Source: Oceanobacillus sp. J11TS1
GTDB taxonomy: Bacteria > Bacillota > Bacilli > Bacillales > Amphibacillaceae
Assembly: GCF_018333215.1 (NCBI RefSeq)
Contig: NZ_BORO01000001.1
Location: 310,001 to 374,000 of the forward strand
Length of the DNA: 64,000 nt
Reading direction: 5' to 3'
A model generated the notes under the pieces. That model was not told where the DNA came from. It saw nothing but the letters and a program-made list of their open reading frames with translations, and searched no databases. Made by a program: the position numbers and the translations under genes. How positions within the stretch are numbered: position 1 is the stretch's first letter; each line of letters opens with the position of its first letter. Below, piece by piece: positions 9,230 through 16,926 of the stretch.

Positions 9230-9263
9230 GTAACAGTTTGTAAGTGGATGAGGGTGATATGTA

Positions 9264-10106
9264 TTGTTGGAAGTGTATTTTGAATCAGACAAGGAAGTAG
9301 CAGCTTTTCATAATCAGATAAATCCATACAGAGAGCAAATCAGAGTACATCAACAAGGAACTGCCATGTGGGGAAACAAAATAATGTTAGATGGGGACTT
9401 AACAAGGATTGAACTAATAGATGTGATCAGCTCCGTGATGGCAAGTGTCTTTTTAGAGGAACATCTTTCTGACATCATCATTCGTACGATTACAGATAAT
9501 TATTATTTTACGGATCCTGAAGAAATAAATCGTATTTATGATTTTTCCATGTGGATTTTATTTGAAACAGATTCTGATAATCAGCATTTACGACAGCATG
9601 TGAATACAAAAAAGCTTTTGGAACAGGTCTTTTTTCTGCATTTAAGGGAACATACGAGTATTCATTTTAGTGCAATATTACATTTTCGATTAGCCTCCTT
9701 TGTAGAGTTTGTAAATGAATGTGTCGGAAAAGCAATTGAAGAATTTAAGAGAGAAGAGGATCATCAAGCTTTTATTGATATGTTACGTAATTATATTGAG
9801 AAAAAAGATCCTTGTATTGACTTGGTGCACATAGAACAAGGAGATAATTTTATATTTTATAATGAAAAGGGTGAAGTAATTTCAAAGGACAGGCTACGAA
9901 TGTGGATGTACCAAGCTCCTTTGTATGCGTTAGGCTTACATGAAAATGAATTTAATCTAAGTCCCCTCATTGCTATGTTGCCAGCAAGAATAAAAATATA
10001 CGGAGATGATCCGGATGATCCTAAAACAATGACGGTAACAAATATTTTTCAAGAAAGAGTAGAATTTGAAATGAAGCGCAACTTTATTCCATCTCGGGGA
10101 GAATAA
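9264..10106 (+). CDS. ytxC: Sporulation protein YtxC
   Basis: 280 residues, as in B. subtilis YtxC, a conserved protein of unknown biochemical function in endospore formers. There is no signal peptide and no clear catalytic motif. Visible features are a central mixed-charge helical region with EHTSIHFSAILHFRLASFVEFV and a C-terminal PLIAMLPARIKIYGDDPDD segment. The start is TTG 9264 (or the next TTG, 9267) after GAGGGTGAT; the nearby ATG 9259 is in another frame and soon stops. A sigma-E-like promoter lies immediately upstream, consistent with mother-cell expression. It precedes thrS as in B. subtilis, but ytxB is not adjacent. Confidence 0.9.
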   Translation: MLEVYFESDKEVAAFHNQINPYREQIRVHQQGTAMWGNKIMLDGDLTRIELIDVISSVMASVFLEEHLSDIIIRTITDNYYFTDPEEINRIYDFSMWILFETDSDNQHLRQHVNTKKLLEQVFFLHLREHTSIHFSAILHFRLASFVEFVNECVGKAIEEFKREEDHQAFIDMLRNYIEKKDPCIDLVHIEQGDNFIFYNEKGEVISKDRLRMWMYQAPLYALGLHENEFNLSPLIAMLPARIKIYGDDPDDPKTMTVTNIFQERVEFEMKRNFIPSRGE

Positions 10107-10116
10107 TTTATTGGAC

Positions 10117-10145
10117 TTGCTTTTCAAACGTAGAAGGAATATAAT
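10117..10145 (+). promoter_or_regulatory. Candidate promoter of the thrS leader
   Basis: TTGCTT (10117-10122), a 17-base spacer and a perfect TATAAT (10140-10145), positioned to start transcription just before the T-box stem I. Confidence 0.55.
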
Positions 10146-10164
10146 ACGGATAGAGTTTGAAAAT

Positions 10165-10436
10165 GAAATTGCTAGGATGAGGACAAGATTATTTTTTGTT
10201 TACGTACTTAGAGAGGGAAGTCCTAAGGCTGCAAGCTTCCTTTCGTAATGAAATAATTACCACCTCGGAGTATTGCTGCTGAAATGATATAAAGTAAGCA
10301 GTAACGTCTTATCTGCGTTAAAGATGAATGAAGCTAAAGATGAAAGGATTATTTTATCTTTAGAAATTAGGGTGGAACCACGACATTAAACGCTCGTCCC
10401 TTTGCATAATGCAAAGAGATGGAGCGTTTTTTATTT
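10165..10436 (+). promoter_or_regulatory. T-box riboswitch controlling thrS
   Basis: The stem I landmark AGAGAGGGAAG lies at 10210-10220. A candidate threonine specifier ACC lies in ATTACCACCTCGGAG (ACC at 10259-10261, with a second ACC at 10262-10264). The T-box core AGGGTGGAACCACG is at 10369-10382; its bulge pairs with the uncharged tRNA acceptor end. The terminator stem AAACGCTC/GAGCG with a T run is at 10388-10436. Uncharged tRNA-Thr should favour the antiterminator and turn on thrS. A further 200 bases of unexplained leader separate this terminator from thrS. Confidence 0.92.
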
Positions 10437-10555
10437 TTTACCAGGTCTAATCGTTTGTAAGCTTCTGCCTTAAAACATGGAGAAGAATGTTCTGTTAAGG
10501 CGGGAAGTTAACGGACGCTAGGCTCATGATTCATTCCACTAACAGTGATTTTGAT

Positions 10556-10576
10556 GGGACGAGTAATCGGAGTCCC
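10556..10576. repeat. GGGxCGAGTAATCG repeat unit, copy 1
   Basis: A unit of 21 bases beginning GGGACGAGTAATCG and ending AGTCCC. CGA-GTAA-TCG forms a small tetraloop hairpin that GGG/CCC can extend. An 18/21 identical unit lies at 38956-38976 and a partial one at 38928-38943. Confidence 0.6.
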
Positions 10577-10583
10577 AGTCCCT

Positions 10584-10610
10584 TCAGTGGGGAATAAGAA
10601 ACCCCACTGA
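10584..10610 (+). other. Stem-loop in the thrS leader, downstream of the T-box
   Basis: TCAGTGGGG (10584-10592) and CCCCACTGA (10602-10610) form a perfect 9-bp stem with a 9-base loop. It ends 33 bases before the thrS ATG, and the following bases lack a T run, so it is not an ordinary terminator. It could insulate the ribosome-binding site or be part of a repeat element. Confidence 0.6.
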
Positions 10611-10643
10611 TAAAGTATTATTTTATAAAGGAGTTCGATAAGA

Positions 10644-12578
10644 ATGGCTGATTTAACAATTATTTTTCCAGATGGAGCGGAAAAGCAATTCCCTGAAGGA
10701 ACTACAGGGGAAGATATTGCAGCTTCAATCTCTCCAGGCTTAAAAAAACAGGCACTTGCTATTAAATTAGATGGAGAAGCTGTTGATTTAAGAAGACCTC
10801 TTCCGAAAGGCGGAAAAATTGAAATTATTACCTACCGTGATCAAGAAGGCGTGGAAATTGCGCGTCACTCGACTGCGCATTTATTAGCTCAAGCTATAAA
10901 ACGCTTGTACCCAAAGGTGCAATTAGGAGTAGGTCCTGTTATTGAAGAGGGATTCTATTATGATATAGATATGGAAGATTCATTAACCCCTGAAGATCTT
11001 CCAAAAATTGAGAAGGAAATGAAACGAATTATCGACGAAAATTTAGAAATAAAACGTGTGGAAGTATCCCGGGATGAAGCAAAAGCCCGTTTTGAAGAAA
11101 TTGGTGATGAACTAAAATTAGAGCTGCTCGATGCTATTCCTGCAAATGAAACAGTGACAATTTATGAGCAGGGAGAATTCTTTGATTTATGCCGGGGAGT
11201 ACATGTTCCTTCTACGAGTAAAATTAAGGCATTTAAATTATTAAGTATTTCCGGTGCTTATTGGCGCGGTGACAGTAATAACAAACAGCTGCAACGTATT
11301 TACGGTACAGAGTTTGAGAAAAAATCACAATTAGATGCGTATCTGCAAATTTTGGAAGAGCGTAAAGAAAGAGATCACCGTAAGCTAGGTAAAGAGCTGG
11401 GTATCTTTACGGTATCCCAAAAAGTAGGTCAAGGATTACCGCTATGGCTGCCAAAAGGAGCAACTATCCGTCGCAATATCGAACGTTATATTGTTGATTT
11501 AGAGGAACGCTTAGGCTATGACCATGTGTATACGCCGGTGCTCGGTAATGTGGAGCTATACAAAACTAGCGGCCATTGGGATCACTATCAAGAGGATATG
11601 TTCCCGCCGATGGAAATGGATAATGAGCAGCTTGTTTTACGTCCAATGAACTGTCCGCATCATATGATGGTTTTCAAAAATCAATTATGGAGCTACCGTA
11701 ACTTGCCTGTCCGTATTGCTGAGCTGGGTACGATGCATCGTCATGAAATGAGCGGAGCACTTGCCGGCCTGCAGCGTGTACGGGCGATGACTTTAAACGA
11801 TGCGCATATCTTTGCTCGTCCAGATCAGTTAAAAGAAGAATTTATTCGTGTTGTGGAACTTGTCCAACGCGTTTATAAAGACTTTGGAATTGAAGATTAC
11901 TATTTCCGTCTTTCTTATCGTGATCCTGAAGATAAAGAAAAATATGTGGATAATGATGCAATGTGGGATAAAGCACAAGCTATGCTGAAAGAAACCATGG
12001 AAGACATGAAGTTAGAATACGTAGAAGCAGAAGGAGAAGCTGCTTTCTATGGTCCAAAACTGGATGTTCAAGTGAAAACAGCATTAGGAAAAGATGAAAC
12101 TCTATCAACTGTTCAATTAGACTTCCATTTACCAGAGCGTTTTGACTTAACTTATATTGGTGAAGACGGGAAAGAACATCGTCCTGTTGTGATTCACCGC
12201 GGTGTAGTATCTACCATGGAGCGTTTTGTTGCATTTCTTATTGAAGAATATAAAGGAGCTTTCCCAACATGGCTCGCTCCCGTACAAGCGAAAATCATTC
12301 CTGTATCCTTACAGGCACATCTTGATTACGCAAAAGAAGTGGAAGATAAATTACGTCGGGAAGGTATCCGTATAGAATTAGACAGCCGCGACGAAAAATT
12401 AGGCTATAAAATACGTGAAGCCCAAACACAAAAAATTCCATTCGCCCTCGTTTTAGGGGATAAAGAAATGGAATCTGGTAGCGTCAACTACCGTCGCTAT
12501 GGGGAGCAAAATACAGAAACACTAACATTTGATCAATTTGTGGACTTTATCAAGAAAGAAATTGATCAGAAGAAATAA
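10644..12578 (+). CDS. thrS: Threonyl-tRNA synthetase
   Basis: 644-residue class II synthetase charging tRNA-Thr. The order is a TGS domain (residues 1 to about 62), an editing domain with [10 protein letters not shown] (about 75-84), then the catalytic core. The core contains the zinc-binding Cys/His set (MNCPHH among them) and motif 2 [17 protein letters not shown]. The C-terminal anticodon-binding domain (about 540-644) contains [16 protein letters not shown]. The start follows AAAGGAG. Expression should be governed by the T-box leader. It is closed by its own terminator and separate from infC. Confidence 0.97.
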   Translation: MADLTIIFPDGAEKQFPEGTTGEDIAASISPGLKKQALAIKLDGEAVDLRRPLPKGGKIEIITYRDQEGVEIARHSTAHLLAQAIKRLYPKVQLGVGPVIEEGFYYDIDMEDSLTPEDLPKIEKEMKRIIDENLEIKRVEVSRDEAKARFEEIGDELKLELLDAIPANETVTIYEQGEFFDLCRGVHVPSTSKIKAFKLLSISGAYWRGDSNNKQLQRIYGTEFEKKSQLDAYLQILEERKERDHRKLGKELGIFTVSQKVGQGLPLWLPKGATIRRNIERYIVDLEERLGYDHVYTPVLGNVELYKTSGHWDHYQEDMFPPMEMDNEQLVLRPMNCPHHMMVFKNQLWSYRNLPVRIAELGTMHRHEMSGALAGLQRVRAMTLNDAHIFARPDQLKEEFIRVVELVQRVYKDFGIEDYYFRLSYRDPEDKEKYVDNDAMWDKAQAMLKETMEDMKLEYVEAEGEAAFYGPKLDVQVKTALGKDETLSTVQLDFHLPERFDLTYIGEDGKEHRPVVIHRGVVSTMERFVAFLIEEYKGAFPTWLAPVQAKIIPVSLQAHLDYAKEVEDKLRREGIRIELDSRDEKLGYKIREAQTQKIPFALVLGDKEMESGSVNYRRYGEQNTETLTFDQFVDFIKKEIDQKK

Positions 12579-12585
12579 GAACGGG

Positions 12586-12625
12586 AAAAGGCTATTTTCA
12601 TGTTTTATATGAAAATAGCCTTTTA
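12586..12625 (+). terminator. Terminator after thrS
   Basis: AAAAGGCTATTTTCA pairs perfectly with TGAAAATAGCCTTTT around a 9-base loop. Confidence 0.9.
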
Positions 12626-12757
12626 AAGTGAAGCGTTCTATATTATATTTTAACGTTTTCCTCCAAAAGGAGAAGTTTAGACCTGTGGAAAGCTACTTCC
12701 AATAAAGAACCGCTTAGGAAAGAACGCTCTTTATGAAAGTATTTTTTGATGAAACCA

Positions 12758-12786
12758 TTGACATCCCCGAAAAACCGTGCTATGAT
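12758..12786 (+). promoter_or_regulatory. Sigma-A promoter P1 of the infC operon
   Basis: TTGACA (12758-12763), exactly 17 bases, TATGAT (12781-12786). Confidence 0.75.
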
Positions 12787-12819
12787 TCAATAGTTGTTTA
12801 AAACAAAAGGATACAGTCC

Positions 12820-12848
12820 TTGACAAAAAAACGATAAAATGCTATATT
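12820..12848 (+). promoter_or_regulatory. Sigma-A promoter P2 of the infC operon
   Basis: TTGACA (12820-12825), exactly 17 bases, TATATT (12843-12848). It lies 62 bases downstream of P1 and is the nearer promoter to the L20-type leader. Confidence 0.8.
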
Positions 12849-12869
12849 ATAAAAGTTAATGATATGATC

Positions 12870-13010
12870 TAAAGACAAGTAGAAGCACCCGCTTCTCACC
12901 TGATTGACGCCTTTTAGGTAGTTAACTGGTTCATCACGATTCATGTATACGAATGAGGAGATGTGTGGGTGCAAGTATGTACCGACACTTTTTTTATGTA
13001 ATGAAATGAC
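12870..13010 (+). promoter_or_regulatory. Ribosomal protein L20-type leader of infC-rpmI-rplT
   Basis: The leader contains AGAAGCACCCGCTTCTCACCTG (12880-12901) and, 60 bases on, GTGGGTGCAAG, with a final hairpin GGTGCAAGTATGTACCGACAC before a T tract at 12989-12996. The CACCC/GGGTG long-range pairing and the T-tract terminator resemble the L20 leader described for B. subtilis, where free L20 binds the mRNA and promotes early termination of infC-rpmI-rplT. Exact boundaries are my estimate. Confidence 0.75.
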
Positions 13011-13053
13011 TTGTCCAGATAGATCAGTAACAAAATTTCGGAGGTGGCTGGCT

Positions 13054-13572
13054 ATTAGCAAGGATATGAATGTTAACGAAAAAATTCGTGCAAGAGAAGT
13101 TCGTCTCATTGATTCAAATGGAGATCAGCTTGGAGTAAAATCACGTAATGAAGCATTAGATATTGCTCAGAAACGAAACCTTGATCTAGTATTAGTTGCT
13201 CCAAACGCAAAACCACCAGTATGTCGTATTATGGACTATGGGAAGTATCGTTTTGAGCAGCAGAAGAAAGAGAAAGAAGCTCGTAAAAAGCAAAAGATAA
13301 TCAATGTGAAAGAAGTACGTTTTACTCCTGGTATTGGGGATCATGACTTTGAAACGAAGCTTAAAAATGCACGTAAGTTCTTGGAAAAAGGGGATAAAGT
13401 AAAAGCTGCGGTTCGCTTCCGTGGGCGTGCGATTACCCATAAAGAACTAGGCAAGGAAGTACTTGATCGTTTCGCTGAAGAAGTGAAAGATATTGGTACA
13501 GTAGAAACAAAACCAAAAATGGAAGGCCGTAATATGTTTATGATGGTTGTTCCATTAAACGAAAAAAAATAA
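13054..13572 (+). CDS. infC: Translation initiation factor IF-3 (ATT start)
   Basis: 172-residue factor that binds the 30S subunit and checks start-codon pairing. The N-terminal domain has [17 protein letters not shown]; the C-terminal domain has the [10 protein letters not shown] and EGRNMFMMV motifs. No ATG, GTG or TTG fits: the family N-terminus [16 protein letters not shown] begins at ATT 13054, 8 bases after a strong GGAGGT (13040-13045). ATT/AUU starts are the known autoregulatory feature of infC, because IF-3 rejects its own non-canonical start. The frame is open to 12943, but that extension lies within the leader. rpmI and rplT follow. Confidence 0.95.
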   Translation: MSKDMNVNEKIRAREVRLIDSNGDQLGVKSRNEALDIAQKRNLDLVLVAPNAKPPVCRIMDYGKYRFEQQKKEKEARKKQKIINVKEVRFTPGIGDHDFETKLKNARKFLEKGDKVKAAVRFRGRAITHKELGKEVLDRFAEEVKDIGTVETKPKMEGRNMFMMVVPLNEKK

Positions 13573-13604
13573 GCTTTTATTGCAATGACTAGGAGGAAAA
13601 AATT

Positions 13605-13799
13605 ATGCCTAAAATGAAAACTCATAGCGGTTCAGCAAAACGTTTCAAAAAAACTGGATCTGGAAAAGTAAAAAGATCTCATGCATTCACTAGCCATATG
13701 TTTGCACACAAATCTCAGAAGCAAAAACGTAAACTACGTAAAAGTGCTATTGTTTCTTCTGGGGACTACAAACGCATCAAATCAATGTTGCCAAAATAA
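13605..13799 (+). CDS. rpmI: 50S ribosomal protein L35
   Basis: 64 residues, very basic, beginning [24 protein letters not shown], the L35 signature. The start follows CTAGGAGGAAAAA. It is the middle gene of infC-rpmI-rplT, 32 bases after infC. Confidence 0.97.
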   Translation: MPKMKTHSGSAKRFKKTGSGKVKRSHAFTSHMFAHKSQKQKRKLRKSAIVSSGDYKRIKSMLPK

Positions 13800-13837
13800 T
13801 AAATTTAGATATGTAATTGAATCAGGAGGGATTTCTT

Positions 13838-14194
13838 ATGCCACGTGTTAAAGGTGGAACAGTTACGCGTCGTCGTCGTAAACGCGTCTTAAAATTAGCA
13901 AAAGGTTATTACGGTTCAAAACGAACTCTATTTAAAACAGCAAAACAACAAGTTATTAAATCAGGTCAATACGCTTATCGTGACCGCAGACAGAAAAAAC
14001 GTGATTTCCGTAAACTTTGGATTTCTCGTATAAACGCTGCTGCTCGTTTAAACGATATTTCTTACAGCAAATTAATGCACGGTTTGAAACTTGCTGGTAT
14101 TGATATTAATCGTAAAATGCTTTCTGATTTAGCAATTAATGATGAAAAAGCATTTAGTCAATTAGTATCACAAGCAAAAGATGCGTTAAAATAA
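13838..14194 (+). CDS. rplT: 50S ribosomal protein L20
   Basis: 118 residues, basic, with [27 protein letters not shown] at the N-terminus and [25 protein letters not shown] in the RNA-binding C-terminal domain. ATG 13838 follows CAGGAGGGATTTCTT; the upstream in-frame ATG 13817 precedes that ribosome-binding site and is rejected. L20 organises 23S rRNA early in assembly and, in B. subtilis, represses its own operon by binding the infC leader. Confidence 0.97.
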   Translation: MPRVKGGTVTRRRRKRVLKLAKGYYGSKRTLFKTAKQQVIKSGQYAYRDRRQKKRDFRKLWISRINAAARLNDISYSKLMHGLKLAGIDINRKMLSDLAINDEKAFSQLVSQAKDALK

Positions 14195-14201
14195 GATAGA
14201 T

Positions 14202-14237
14202 AAAAAGATCGCTTCTAATTTGGAGCGATCTTTTTTT
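14202..14237 (+). terminator. Terminator after rplT
   Basis: AAAAAGATCGCT pairs with AGCGATCTTTTT around a 10-base loop and is followed by a run of T. Confidence 0.92.
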
Positions 14238-14291
14238 GTTGTCCAGGAAATTATAATATTGTTTGCGTGTGGATAAGTATTTATAGAAAAA

Positions 14292-14421
14292 TAGCCCCGT
14301 CCAGCTCCAAGCGTCAAAAACTAGGAGACTTCGCGGCGGTCATCATCGGTTCGTCACCTCACCGTGATTCCTTTATCTCAGTTACGCCGCTCCAGTCTCT
14401 ACGTTTTTAAACGGGCGCTCT
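14292..14421. repeat. GC-richer palindromic intergenic element
   Basis: AAAAACTAGGAGACTTCGCGGCG (14316-14338) is an imperfect inverted copy of CGCCGCTCCAGTCTCTACG plus TTTTT (14385-14408). The outer segments AGCCCCGT (about 14293) and ACGGGCGCT (about 14411) extend the palindrome. It is clearly richer in G and C than its surroundings and has no credible gene. It looks like a Bacillaceae interspersed palindromic repeat; other copies would lie outside this window. Confidence 0.6.
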
Positions 14422-14529
14422 GCGCTTTTATTCTCTTTAAAGAAAGAATGTTCGATATTGCGGGAAGTGCTCTTTTTCTTTATGATAAAGAGGAATCGTT
14501 TAATCATAGAATTAAATCAGGAGGAAGAA

Positions 14530-14841
14530 ATGGAGAACTTATCATCATTACTTATTTATTTGTTTATTGCAAATGTAATAGGATGTTATTTCATGTTTAA
14601 AGATAAACAGAAAGCAAAGCAGCATGCTTACCGTATCCCTGAACGAACTTTTTGGTTATTAGCTATTTTAGGAGCGAGTATAGGGATTTATATTGGCATG
14701 CAATTATTTCGTCATAAAACAAAGCATAAAAGCTTTACAATTGGGATTCCAATTTTTATAGTCGTTAATTTTATCAGTTTTATAGGCTTTACTTTCTTTT
14801 CAGAAGAGATTTTGCATTTTATTTCTTCAATTTATGAGTAA
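14530..14841 (+). CDS. ysdA: DUF1294-type small membrane protein YsdA
   Basis: 103 residues with three to four hydrophobic segments: LLIYLFIANVIGCYFMF, TFWLLAILGASIGIYIGMQLF and FTIGIPIFIVVNFISFIGFTFF. The conserved DK-x-KA-x-x...R-x-PE-x-x-FW and FRHKTKHKSF motifs are those of DUF1294/YsdA. Function is unknown. ATG 14530 follows CAGGAGGAAGAA; the open frame upstream is rejected. As in B. subtilis it lies just after rplT, though the palindromic element and a terminator separate them. Confidence 0.88.
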   Translation: MENLSSLLIYLFIANVIGCYFMFKDKQKAKQHAYRIPERTFWLLAILGASIGIYIGMQLFRHKTKHKSFTIGIPIFIVVNFISFIGFTFFSEEILHFISSIYE

Positions 14842-14936
14842 GAGGGGGGTGGAGAACTCTTTTATCATAGACTGCTCGTCTTGAAACATATAATAAATAG
14901 AAGTAAAACCAGCTTCCTTCAGAAGGAGGGGTGGCC

Positions 14937-15569
14937 ATGGAATACGTTGGGAATTATTTGCTGGTGATTATTGAGATGGGCGGTGTGCTTTCCCCGCTGC
15001 TATTTATTATTCTCCATCTCGTTCGGCCAATGTTATTCTTACCAGTTGTCTTTATCTGTATTTCTGGCGGCATTTTATTTGGTCCAATTGCAGGAAGTGT
15101 TTATTCTATTATTGGAATAACAATGGCTAGCTTAATTTTTTATGTTATGGCGGGTTGGATGCCAAAATCGATTGAGAAGCTAATTATTATTAAACAGCGG
15201 CTGCTTGGTAAAAATACAGAAATGACCACAGCGCAAATTACGTTATTACGTCTCGTTCCATTTATTCATTTTCACTTGTTATCATTATGCCTCATTGAAT
15301 CCAATCAATCTTTTAAAGGATACGTAAAATCTTCTCTTATATCCAATATCCCTCTAGCAATTATCTATACAAGTATTGGCGGTTGGATTTCACAACTTTC
15401 TCCACTCTATATCGGTATTTTTATTATTGCATTGCTTCCTTCCTTATATTTTTTAAGGAGAAAAGAAATTATTATTCAGTGGCAAGAATTTTTTGCAACT
15501 TCACCAACCGAACCCGAGCGCAGAGGCTTAACAAAAACATCGTGTCACGTAAAAACAACCAGTTCTTGA
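14937..15569 (+). CDS. ytxB: TVP38/TMEM64-family membrane protein YtxB
   Basis: 210 residues, mostly membrane-embedded, with about five hydrophobic helices and the family's FGPIAGSVYSIIG-type segment (GGILFGPIAGSVYSIIGITMASLIFY). This superfamily is related to DedA and is implicated in lipid scrambling or envelope homeostasis; the function here is unknown. ATG 14937, 7 bases after AAGGAGGGG, is preferred over GTG 14931. In B. subtilis ytxB lies beside ytxC (from memory); here it has moved downstream of ysdA. Its last codons form the left arm of the terminator hairpin. Confidence 0.82.
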   Translation: MEYVGNYLLVIIEMGGVLSPLLFIILHLVRPMLFLPVVFICISGGILFGPIAGSVYSIIGITMASLIFYVMAGWMPKSIEKLIIIKQRLLGKNTEMTTAQITLLRLVPFIHFHLLSLCLIESNQSFKGYVKSSLISNIPLAIIYTSIGGWISQLSPLYIGIFIIALLPSLYFLRRKEIIIQWQEFFATSPTEPERRGLTKTSCHVKTTSS

Positions 15570-15595
15570 TTATAAGAGCTGGTTGTTTTACGTTA
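15547..15595 (+). terminator. Terminator overlapping the end of ytxB
   Basis: CGTAAAAACAACCAG...CTGGTTGTTTTACG form a long stem with inner TTCTT/AAGAG and a 6-base loop. The left arm encodes the last residues of YtxB. Confidence 0.85.
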
Positions 15596-15633
15596 ACAGT
15601 AAGATGAAATTCTACTGAACAGGAGGGATAAAG

Positions 15634-15669
15634 ATGAAACTTTTTCATTGTTGGAATTGTAAAGAATAA
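15634..15669 (+). CDS. Possible 11-residue peptide with a CxxC motif
   Basis: ATG 15634 follows a near-perfect ribosome-binding site (AGGAGGG at 15621-15627) and reads MKLFHCWNCKE before TAA. The stop lies at the left edge of the next hairpin. It is too short to classify. The Cys-Trp-Asn-Cys core could bind metal or be redox active, or the ORF could be a leader peptide, but no plus-strand gene follows. The support is the ribosome-binding site and position only. Confidence 0.35.
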   Translation: MKLFHCWNCKE

Positions 15670-15700
15670 CCAATTCCTGTCGTAGCTGGTTATTCTTTTG
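15663..15700. terminator. Bidirectional hairpin between the 11-codon ORF and ysdB
   Basis: AGAATAACCA (15663-15672) pairs with TGGTTATTCT (15687-15696), followed by TTTG on the plus strand. It overlaps the ysdB stop and probably ends convergent transcripts. Confidence 0.7.
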
Positions 15701-16088
15701 TAATCTCCGTTATAATAAGTTCATTAATCGGATGTTTCCAAGTGACGGAAGCATGGGGATAATGGATCAGTATTTCCTGCTCTAAAAAATATAAATCTTC
15801 TCTGGTTAACCCGCGAAGCTCTAATGGGTTTTTAACCGTTACATGAATATCAACTACTTCAAAAGCATCTTCTGTGGTCCCTAAATATTTCTCACCAATA
15901 AAGAGACAACCTTTATAAGTTAGTTGAAAATTTTTCTTATTGTTATTTTGCTCATCAAACAAATAGAACTCTTTGTTTTCTTGAGAAAGACGCAGTTTGC
16001 GCTCTGGATTTTTTAAATATTGAATCCATGTATAAATTAACAGTGCAATTGCTATCACTAATAATACTCGAAAGATAATGATGACCAT
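15690..16088 (-). CDS. ysdB: Sigma-W pathway protein YsdB
   Basis: 132 residues with one N-terminal membrane helix (VIIIFRVLLVIAIALLIYTWI). A cytoplasmic or cell-surface domain follows, containing KNPERKLRLSQENKEFYLFD, KNFQLTYKGCLFIGEKYLG and LYFLEQEILIHYPHASVTWKHP. These match B. subtilis YsdB, a small protein of the sigma-W envelope-stress regulon with unknown mechanism. ATG 16086-16088 follows AAGGGAG. A perfect TGAAAC-N16-CGTA promoter upstream supports the assignment. It is a monocistronic gene convergent with ytxB. Confidence 0.88.
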   Translation of the reverse strand: MVIIIFRVLLVIAIALLIYTWIQYLKNPERKLRLSQENKEFYLFDEQNNNKKNFQLTYKGCLFIGEKYLGTTEDAFEVVDIHVTVKNPLELRGLTREDLYFLEQEILIHYPHASVTWKHPINELIITEITKE

Positions 16089-16126
16089 AATTATCTACTC
16101 CCTTAGCACATCCTATTATCCCTTCA

Positions 16127-16152
16127 TACGAATGGGACAACAAAAAGTTTCA
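16127..16152 (-). promoter_or_regulatory. Perfect sigma-W-type ECF promoter of ysdB
   Basis: On the minus strand, TGAAAC (16152-16147), exactly 16 bases, then CGTA (16130-16127). This is the ECF sigma-W consensus, about 40 bases before the ysdB start. Confidence 0.85.
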
Positions 16153-16315
16153 AGAGAAATATATTTTATTATAAAAATGTAGAAATTTATGGCTCTGATA
16201 AAAGAATCGTTTCATGGACTTGGTTAATAATTAGGAAATGATACTGTTTCTATAAAAAGCTTTTCTAAAAAGTCTGTGATAAAATGGAAGAGAACATGGA
16301 CGAGGAGGCGTTACT

Positions 16316-16807
16316 TTGGATTGGAATCAACTATTTGAAATGCAGCAGGAATTAGATACATATATTGAAAACAATCATGATCTGTCAGAAGTGAATTTAT
16401 TTCATGAAAAGCATCTAGCCTTGCTGGTAGAGCTTGGTGAACTTGCAAATGAAACAAGATGCTTTAAATTCTGGAGTACAAAGCCGAGGAATGACCAGCA
16501 AGTTATTTTAGCAGAGTATGTAGATGTGTTACATTTTTTAATGTCCATTGGTATAGAAAAGGATTTTTATTATCAATCTGGGGGAAAGCTAGACCTGGAG
16601 GATGACATAACAGAATCGGAATGTTTTTATCAAGTATATGCGAAGGCCATCGCTTACCGGGAAATACCTACAAATGAAAATTACCAGCAATTATTTAGCT
16701 GGACCTTACAATTGGGGAATCAGCTTGGGTTTACGGATAAGGATATTCAACAAGCATATTTAGAGAAAAATCAAATCAATTATCAGCGTCAAGATGAAGG
16801 CTATTAA
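16316..16807 (+). CDS. Dimeric (all-alpha) dUTP diphosphatase family protein
   Basis: 163 residues, helical. The all-alpha NTP pyrophosphatase metal motif is present as E39-x-x-E42 (ELGELANETRCFKFW) and E67-x-x-D70 (EYVDVLHFLMSIG). The RCFKFW and DVLHF wording is typical of the dUTPase_2 group found in Gram-positive bacteria and phages. It probably hydrolyses dUTP to dUMP, lowering uracil incorporation (ung is 15 kb away). The start is TTG 16316, 7 bases after GAGGAGG. No mobile-element gene accompanies it, so it appears chromosomal. Confidence 0.85.
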   Translation: MDWNQLFEMQQELDTYIENNHDLSEVNLFHEKHLALLVELGELANETRCFKFWSTKPRNDQQVILAEYVDVLHFLMSIGIEKDFYYQSGGKLDLEDDITESECFYQVYAKAIAYREIPTNENYQQLFSWTLQLGNQLGFTDKDIQQAYLEKNQINYQRQDEGY

Positions 16808-16926
16808 ATCATTTTCGCAGTAAACTGCAAGTATAATCTGATTGGTACAACTAACATTCCATCTGGTTGAAAGTTATGCAACCTTAGTTGGGATGAAGTT
16901 TCACTTTATAAAGGAGAGATTTGAAT

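Noticed and set aside
12943-13053. N-terminal extension of infC from ATG 12943
   Set aside because: It would translate through the leader and its T tract, has no homology to IF-3, and lies upstream of the strong ribosome-binding site serving ATT 13054.
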